Shown one piece after another: positions 15,426-23,093 of a DNA stretch of 23,093 bases. Numbering within the stretch: the first letter of the stretch is position 1; each line of letters starts with the position of its first letter. The DNA is from Deltaproteobacteria bacterium. GTDB lineage: Bacteria > Desulfobacterota > DSM-4660 > Desulfatiglandales > HGW-15. The notes under the pieces were generated by a model. The model was given only the letters and a program-made list of their open reading frames with translations, had not been told where the DNA came from and did not search any database. The stretch covers positions 1-23,093 of the forward strand of contig JAFDHB010000044.1 of NCBI GenBank assembly GCA_019308985.1, read 5' to 3'. The translations under genes and the position numbers were made by a program.

Positions 15426-16037
15426 TTAGCAGGCACCCTGGAATATCCGCCTTGCGAAGCATTCCCTCACTTCGTGGGAGAGCTTTTCTATCCTGGAGAG
15501 CAGTTCCCTGTCAGCTCGACCACCTAAGGTGTGAAGGGCCGCAAGGTTTACTGCCTTTTCAGCCGCCTTTATCCTTTCAAGAAATTCCCTGTAGCGGGCA
15601 ACGCACCCGTACGCATTAATCAAGAGGGAGGGATAATCATCTCCATCAGCACTCAGGAGCCGGCAGTAATGCTCCATTAGCAGCTCTATTTCTTCCAGTT
15701 GTCTTGCGCGAATCTCTTCAGAGTATATGCCCTGGTTGTCTGGGGCTAGCAGGGAAGATGTCTTTTCAAAGATATTTGAAATCACTTGTTTCCGTGTCCT
15801 TTGCCCGCCGGTCAAATCCATGGCCGAATCCAGAGCGAGTCTCTTTGTAAAAAGGAGATTCTTTTCAAAGACCTCCCTGGACGCCTTCCATCGGACATGG
15901 CTGAAGACCAGCAGTACGGGTACAAGGACCTCCCATACGCTGACGGCCCTTGGTTTCAAAACGGCTTGGGAGACCTTCTTTGCCCAGTGAACTTCATGGG
16001 ATAGAATGCACTCATACTTGTCATTCAAGGAAAGCAT
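15426..16037 (-). CDS. Unknown protein, tandem paralogue A
   Basis: I do not recognise the family. The 203-residue product is related to its upstream neighbour: both begin near a KY-x-x-IL motif, have a hydrophobic stretch (VSVWEVLVPVLLVFSHVRW, about residues 32-50), then F-x-(K/R)RLA(L/I)D-x-AMD and G-x-x-RT. A later shared block is LL-x-A-(D/E)GD followed by RY-x-EFL-(E/D)R. The hydrophobic stretch could be one membrane or membrane-peripheral helix; there is no signal peptide. The gene starts 12 nt after paralogue B ends and is followed by the GNAT-like gene after 17 nt, so all three are likely translated together. Confidence 0.75.
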   Translation of the reverse strand: MLSLNDKYECILSHEVHWAKKVSQAVLKPRAVSVWEVLVPVLLVFSHVRWKASREVFEKNLLFTKRLALDSAMDLTGGQRTRKQVISNIFEKTSSLLAPDNQGIYSEEIRARQLEEIELLMEHYCRLLSADGDDYPSLLINAYGCVARYREFLERIKAAEKAVNLAALHTLGGRADRELLSRIEKLSHEVRECFARRIFQGAC

Positions 16038-16049
16038 GGCCGGGGCCTG

Positions 16050-16655
16050 TTATTCGTAAGGAAGGGGCTTGGTAAAGATCTGGTCGATGCGTCTCTCGCT
16101 CAACCTCTTGAACTGTCTCCTTTCGAGGGTGATCTTTTCTCGTAGTTTCTCTGGCTCCCCCAGGTATTGAAGGATGGCCCTGTCAAGCTCCTCTTCCTTG
16201 GACGTGTAACGATCCAAGAACTCCTGGTACCTGTATCTGCTTTGATAGGCCCTCCTGATCAGTTCGTTGAAGGTGTCCCCTTCGGCCTGGAGCAACATCA
16301 TGTAATGATCCACCAGGAGATGGATCACTTCCATCTGCGTATCACGGATAGTGGCGGATGGTAGCTTCAATTCCGCAAGCCAGGCCTCGATGCGGGGCCC
16401 GATCTCCGAAATCCTCTTAGTCCTTTCCGCTCCCTTCGAGATATCCATGGCCGCGTCTATGGCAAGCCTCCTTGGAAACATGAAATGCTTGGTATAGTTT
16501 TTTATGGTGGCGTTTCTCCGAAGAAAGTCCAGGATGAACATAAAGGGTATCAAGTAGTGAAAGACACTCTGGGGGGTAGATGTGATGACACCCAGGGCGA
16601 CAAGCCTGGCAAAGGCCTCTTCCTCCGCCAGGATGATGGCATATTTGTTTTCCAT
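16050..16655 (-). CDS. Unknown protein, tandem paralogue B
   Basis: This 201-residue product is of unknown function and is the first gene of the three-gene group. It aligns along its length with the following gene: KYAIILAEEE, the hydrophobic SVFHYLIPFMFILDFLRR, FPRRLAIDAAMDISKG, RTKRISEI, LLVDHYMMLLQAEGD, and RYQEFLDRY. A C-terminal charged region (about 150-201) looks helical or coiled. Identity to paralogue A is low enough that the duplication is old. It is separated from the YeiH-type gene upstream by 133 bp that hold a terminator, so it probably has its own promoter. Confidence 0.75.
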   Translation of the reverse strand: MENKYAIILAEEEAFARLVALGVITSTPQSVFHYLIPFMFILDFLRRNATIKNYTKHFMFPRRLAIDAAMDISKGAERTKRISEIGPRIEAWLAELKLPSATIRDTQMEVIHLLVDHYMMLLQAEGDTFNELIRRAYQSRYRYQEFLDRYTSKEEELDRAILQYLGEPEKLREKITLERRQFKRLSERRIDQIFTKPLPYE

Positions 16656-16738
16656 GGTGTCTGCCCTACCTGGAAGAATAGCTTTTCAAGGGGTGAAATG
16701 TCAAGGCTGGATCGGGAATGGCGCTTGAGACAAAGAGA

Positions 16739-16767
16739 GAGGGTACCTCTATCACCGAGGTACCCTC
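16739..16767 (-). terminator. Terminator of the YeiH-type transporter gene
   Basis: GAGGGTACCTC (16739-16749) and GAGGTACCCTC (16757-16767) form a perfect 11-bp stem with a 7-nt loop. Read on the minus strand it starts 22 nt past the transporter stop and is followed by a pyrimidine-rich tail (CTCTTTGTCT). The weak T-run makes efficiency uncertain, but stem strength and position fit. Confidence 0.65.
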
Positions 16768-16788
16768 CAAGCGGTTATCCTTGGTAAA

Positions 16789-18141
16789 TCAATCCGCCGG
16801 AATCACGGGACTGAAGAAGGTCCCGGACCAAAGGATCCAGGTGATAAACAAGGTCCAGATCGCGTTGGCTGTCTGGGAAATCCAGTAGGCGGCTGCCGGT
16901 CTCCCGCCACCGACCTTAACAAGTTCCTTGAAGTTTGTCTCCAGTCCTATGCTCACGAAGCACAGGGCAAAGAACCAGTTGCGGTAGGTCTTGAGGGCGC
17001 TGCCGATCGCCTTGGCCGCCTTGTAACTCCATGCGGGTTCGACAATAAAGCTGGCCACCAGTGAGGATACCAGGAATCCCACCACGAACTTGGGGAACCT
17101 GTACCAGATCTCCATGAAGGACGGCCTCTCTGCACCTTCGACTCGATCGAGGGATAATGTCGACCACAGGGCGAGCAGAAACGCCACGATACCTATCAGG
17201 ACGTTCTGGGCCATTTTGACCATGGCGGCGACCTTGTAAGCGGCTTCCCCGCCTATAATCCCGCCGGCAGCCACAACGGCACCCGTGTTGTCGATCACAC
17301 CACCCACCCAGGCACCGGCCCAGTTATTCGGCAAATCCAGCCACTTGGCAATGGGGGGCATCACGAGGATCAGGACCACGGCACAGACCAGGACCCACGC
17401 TACCATGTAACTGACTTCCTTCTTATCTCCCTGGATGGCGCCCCCGGCAGCAATGGTAGCCGAAACCCCACAGATGGAGTTGGCCGTCGCAATGATGCTG
17501 CTGAAGCGCTCCGAAACACCGAATTTTCTGCATACCCAATAGGTCATGAACCATACTGAGCTGGCAACCACCAGGGCCTGAATGAGGCCGATGAAGCCTC
17601 CCCTGAGGACATCGGAGAAAAAGATCCCGGCGCCCATACAAACCAGGCCGATCTTGATGAAAAACTCCGTCTGGCCGGCGGCCCGCAAAAACCGGGGCAC
17701 TTTAAAGATATTGCTTATGATCAAACCGAAGAATAGAGCGAAAATGACATAGGCTATGCCCCATGTCTTAAAGAACTTTTGATTGGCCAGAATCATGGAA
17801 ATGTATGCAAGGAGGAAAATGATGAGATACCCGGGGATGTACCGTTTCAGGTCCAGTTTCATGAAGGCGCCGCCGATCATGGTCAGTATTCCCGTAAAGA
17901 TGAAAAGGGCCAAGAATGCCCAGACCGTGGCCCCACCCTTTGGGAAGATCGCACCTAAGGTCGTCCAATTCTTGCCTATCTTGGGGCCATGGGGAAGGAG
18001 ACCGACGGCCCATTTGCCAGCCGCTACTTCGTGCAGTCCGATGATGGCAAGCACCAGGAGGAACCATCCGATCCAGCAGGACCACCAGTCCTCTTTCCTC
18101 CAGAGGGACGACCAGTCGAGACCACCATTTCCGTTGCTCAT
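16789..18141 (-). CDS. YeiH/UPF0324-family membrane transporter (putative sulfate exporter family)
   Basis: This polytopic inner-membrane protein has 450 residues and about 11-13 hydrophobic segments. Family features are GAGIFFSDVL, the NSICGVSATIAAG motif, the GGVIDNTGAVVAAGG motif and the C-terminal FVSIGLETNFKEL segment, all typical of the family annotated as putative sulfate exporters (YeiH-like). The true substrate is not established; in sulfidogenic anaerobes a sulfur oxyanion is a natural guess. ATG 18141 is preferred over GTG 18150: AGGAGGT lies 7 nt before the ATG and overlaps the GTG. A promoter with a long leader lies upstream and a hairpin terminator downstream, so it is a single-gene unit. 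Confidence 0.85.
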   Translation of the reverse strand: MSNGNGGLDWSSLWRKEDWWSCWIGWFLLVLAIIGLHEVAAGKWAVGLLPHGPKIGKNWTTLGAIFPKGGATVWAFLALFIFTGILTMIGGAFMKLDLKRYIPGYLIIFLLAYISMILANQKFFKTWGIAYVIFALFFGLIISNIFKVPRFLRAAGQTEFFIKIGLVCMGAGIFFSDVLRGGFIGLIQALVVASSVWFMTYWVCRKFGVSERFSSIIATANSICGVSATIAAGGAIQGDKKEVSYMVAWVLVCAVVLILVMPPIAKWLDLPNNWAGAWVGGVIDNTGAVVAAGGIIGGEAAYKVAAMVKMAQNVLIGIVAFLLALWSTLSLDRVEGAERPSFMEIWYRFPKFVVGFLVSSLVASFIVEPAWSYKAAKAIGSALKTYRNWFFALCFVSIGLETNFKELVKVGGGRPAAAYWISQTANAIWTLFITWILWSGTFFSPVIPAD

Positions 18142-18291
18142 TAGACCCACCTCCTTTCTGAGGATCCAGGAATCTAGAGATTTAAAAGGATTTCCACCTC
18201 ATAGATAAACTGGGTTCTACCTTCCAGGAAATGTCTAAAGGGTTCACCTCCTTTCTTCGAAGGGATCGGCAACTCAAATCGATTAGCGCAA

Positions 18292-18320
18292 TATATATGA
18301 CATATAATACAGAAAATCAA
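18292..18320 (-). promoter_or_regulatory. Promoter candidate of the YeiH-type gene, with long leader
   Basis: On the minus strand TTGATT (18320-18315) and TATATA (18297-18292) are separated by 17 bp. Transcription would begin near 18285, leaving about 145 nt of leader. That leader contains an extra AAAGGAGGTG sequence near 18247-18256, almost identical to the real ribosome site near 18151-18159 but without a suitable start codon behind it. The 18142-18530 gap holds no convincing gene; besides this promoter it carries the terminator and the structured RNA listed below. Confidence 0.55.
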
Positions 18321-18402
18321 GAGAAAATAGGTTAATAAGAAAATGTCTATCTCAAGATACGAAAATAATCGAAGCCGTTCATTACGCGGCGATAAAAGGT
18401 AA

Positions 18403-18432
18403 AACCCCTGCAAAGAGGTCCTTACAGGGGTT
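18403..18432 (-). terminator. Terminator of the pyruvate:ferredoxin oxidoreductase gene
   Basis: AACCCCTG and CAGGGGTT (18403-18410 with 18425-18432) form an 8-bp perfect stem with a 14-nt loop. On the minus strand it is followed by TTTTACCTTTT. It lies about 100 nt past the oxidoreductase stop. Confidence 0.7.
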
Positions 18433-18464
18433 CAAATAAGACACACGAAAGGGGGTAGAGCGCC

Positions 18465-18520
18465 TAGGAGGTTCTAAAGAAGTGCTTACACCGCCAAAGT
18501 GTGGTGAAGACTTCCTCCTA
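18465..18520. ncRNA. Structured RNA element downstream of the pyruvate:ferredoxin oxidoreductase gene
   Basis: The right side, 18503-18520, can pair without a break to the left side through four blocks: CACC (18489-18492), CTT (18485-18487), AAGT (18480-18483) and TAGGAGG (18465-18471), leaving two single-base bulges and one 8-nt bulge. An alternative apical stem, ACAC (18488-18491) with GTGT (18499-18502), excludes the CACC/GGTG stem. It lies 11 nt past the oxidoreductase stop and before its terminator on the minus strand. It may be a 3'-UTR stability structure or a small RNA. It is not a tRNA (56 nt, no T-arm). Confidence 0.4.
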
Positions 18521-18530
18521 TTGTCGTTGA

Positions 18531-22103
<3,573 letters not shown>

Positions 22104-22178
22104 CTATTCCCCGGATATATAATCGCGGCTCCAGCAAACGGAAAAGACCTATTTATCACAAAGCCAGATTACTTTAAA

Positions 22179-22219
22179 GGGGATGTGCAAAAAAAAGCAG
22201 AAAAGTGCAAACATACCCC
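22179..22219. other. Imperfect inverted repeat in the gap upstream of the oxidoreductase gene
   Basis: GGGGATGTGCA and TGCAAACATACCCC flank an A-rich centre (22190-22205) in the 266-bp gap between lepB and the oxidoreductase gene. On the minus strand the centre is a run of eight T. It could be an operator or leader hairpin. No consensus promoter stands out, although a TATATA near 22117-22123 is a possible -10 box. Confidence 0.25.
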
Positions 22220-22318
22220 CTCATTCGACGGGCGGTTCGCAGCAAAGTCCCATCCGCTGAACGTCCGGCCAAGGCAAGAATTTTCTCCAAGGCCTTTCTC
22301 GATCAATAGGGCGGAGAG

Positions 22319-22942
22319 TTATCTTATCAGGTGGAAGAGTCTTTGCCAATGGGGCCAGGACCAATAGATTATGAAGGCCTTGCCCTTGATGGAGTCAATG
22401 GGCACAAACCCCCAGAACCTGCTGTCATAACTGTGATCACGATTGTCTCCCATTACGAAAACGTGTCCTTCCGGCACAATGACGGGTCCGAATCTGTATG
22501 GTCTGAGGGGTTTGCCTATTCTCGCTTCCTCTTGAGAGGAATAGAAGCCATACTTATCATCCAACAGTGTGCCGTTAATGTAAATCTTTCTCCCTATGAT
22601 TTCTATCTTCTCACCCGGCAACCCTATCACACGCTTTATAAAGTCCTTGCTCTTGTCCACAGGGTAGATGAATACGATGACGTCATTTCGCTTCGGACTG
22701 CTGATAGGTATCAAGGTCTTTCGTATAAAAGGTATCTTGACCCCGTAGATGAACTTGTTCACGAGGATGTGATCACCGACCATGAGCGTCGGCTCCATTG
22801 ATCCGGACGGTATCTTGAATGCCTGGACAACGAAGGTCCTGATGAAAAGAGCGAGTAATACGGCTATGACCGCCGCTTCCGCATACTCTCTTATGGTGCT
22901 CTTCTTCTTTATCCCATCCTGCTTTTCCCTATTATCCTTCAA
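22319..22942 (-). CDS. lepB: Signal peptidase I
   Basis: Signal peptidase I cleaves signal peptides from exported proteins at the outer face of the inner membrane. The 207-residue protein has one N-terminal transmembrane helix (about residues 21-40, AEAAVIAVLLALFIRTFVV) and the conserved boxes: PSGSMEPTL with catalytic Ser48, DKSKDFIKRVIGLPGE with the general-base Lys103, and GDNRDHSYDSRFWG. The start is TTG 22942, preceded by GGGAGG at 6-nt spacing; no ATG in frame keeps the basic N-terminus. It transcribes toward the oxidoreductase gene but is separated by 266 bp and is probably an independent unit. Confidence 0.95.
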   Translation of the reverse strand: MKDNREKQDGIKKKSTIREYAEAAVIAVLLALFIRTFVVQAFKIPSGSMEPTLMVGDHILVNKFIYGVKIPFIRKTLIPISSPKRNDVIVFIYPVDKSKDFIKRVIGLPGEKIEIIGRKIYINGTLLDDKYGFYSSQEEARIGKPLRPYRFGPVIVPEGHVFVMGDNRDHSYDSRFWGFVPIDSIKGKAFIIYWSWPHWQRLFHLIR

Positions 22943-23093
22943 ACAAGGCCTCCCGCTTACTTGTCCTCTCTATGGTCCAGTTAACCTTTAATCTTTCTCC
23001 CCGTCATTTGTAAAGTAATTTTTTGATAACCCAGGAGTCAGTCATAGGCTCTTTAGCCGGTCCTTTCATCCGGGAAAAGGGACAGGAGCCGAG
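22943..23093. other. Region upstream of lepB with no recognised gene
   Basis: Short minus-strand frames run from the window edge to stops near 23006-23053, and one could be the tail of an upstream gene, but nothing is recognisable. No strong promoter was seen. Confidence 0.3.

Noticed and set aside
14581..15462. Earlier ATG (15462) for the GNAT-like gene
   Set aside because: It overlaps the preceding gene by 37 nt, while ATG 15408 has a ribosome site just after that gene's stop.
18174..18413. Minus-strand frame of 79 codons upstream of the YeiH-type gene
   Set aside because: It crosses the terminator stem and the promoter, starts without a ribosome site, and the composition looks non-coding.
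18465..18520. tRNA with 7-bp acceptor stem
   Set aside because: Only 56 nt, no T-arm, no anticodon arm of proper size; the 7-bp outer stem is coincidental.

Overview
The window comes from a strict anaerobe with a complete set of carbonyl-branch Wood-Ljungdahl structural genes, a homodimeric pyruvate:ferredoxin oxidoreductase and GAF/FHA-type signalling genes. Gene content, moderate GC, and protein and repeat style suggest a Desulfobacterota ('deltaproteobacterial') sulfate reducer, syntroph or acetogen. There is no rRNA or marker gene here, so the assignment is an inference.

Left part (1-8793, + strand): acsD, cooS/acsA and acsB, then a 256-bp gap filled by a short palindromic repeat, then acsC and acsE. 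Together they encode the corrinoid iron-sulfur protein (AcsC+AcsD), the methyltetrahydrofolate methyltransferase (AcsE), CO dehydrogenase (CooS) and acetyl-CoA synthase (AcsB). This is everything needed to join a methyl group, CO and CoA into acetyl-CoA, or to run the reverse. No CooC/AcsF nickel-insertion gene, AcsV activator or methyl-branch gene lies in the window. A related copy of the repeat sits at the left window edge, so two direct copies bracket acsD-cooS-acsB. AcsD carries an unusual Ala/Lys/Glu-rich C-terminal extension of about 180 residues.

Middle (8915-13600, - strand): a signalling operon read from 13600 leftward: GAF histidine kinase, single-pass membrane protein of unknown function, PP2C phosphatase, and an FHA-GAF-class III adenylate cyclase. 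The PP2C gene has an in-frame TGA that separates its first 27 codons, including the NED motif, from the rest. surE (13772-14539, +) diverges from the kinase, with overlapping promoter candidates between them.

Right part (14581-22942, - strand): a compact three-gene group (two tandem paralogues of unknown function and a GNAT-like protein), a YeiH-type transporter with its own promoter and terminator, pyruvate:ferredoxin oxidoreductase followed by a structured 3' RNA and a terminator, and signal peptidase I. Pyruvate oxidation and acetyl-CoA synthesis share acetyl-CoA and reduced ferredoxin, so the two ends of the window are metabolically linked although they are not one operon.
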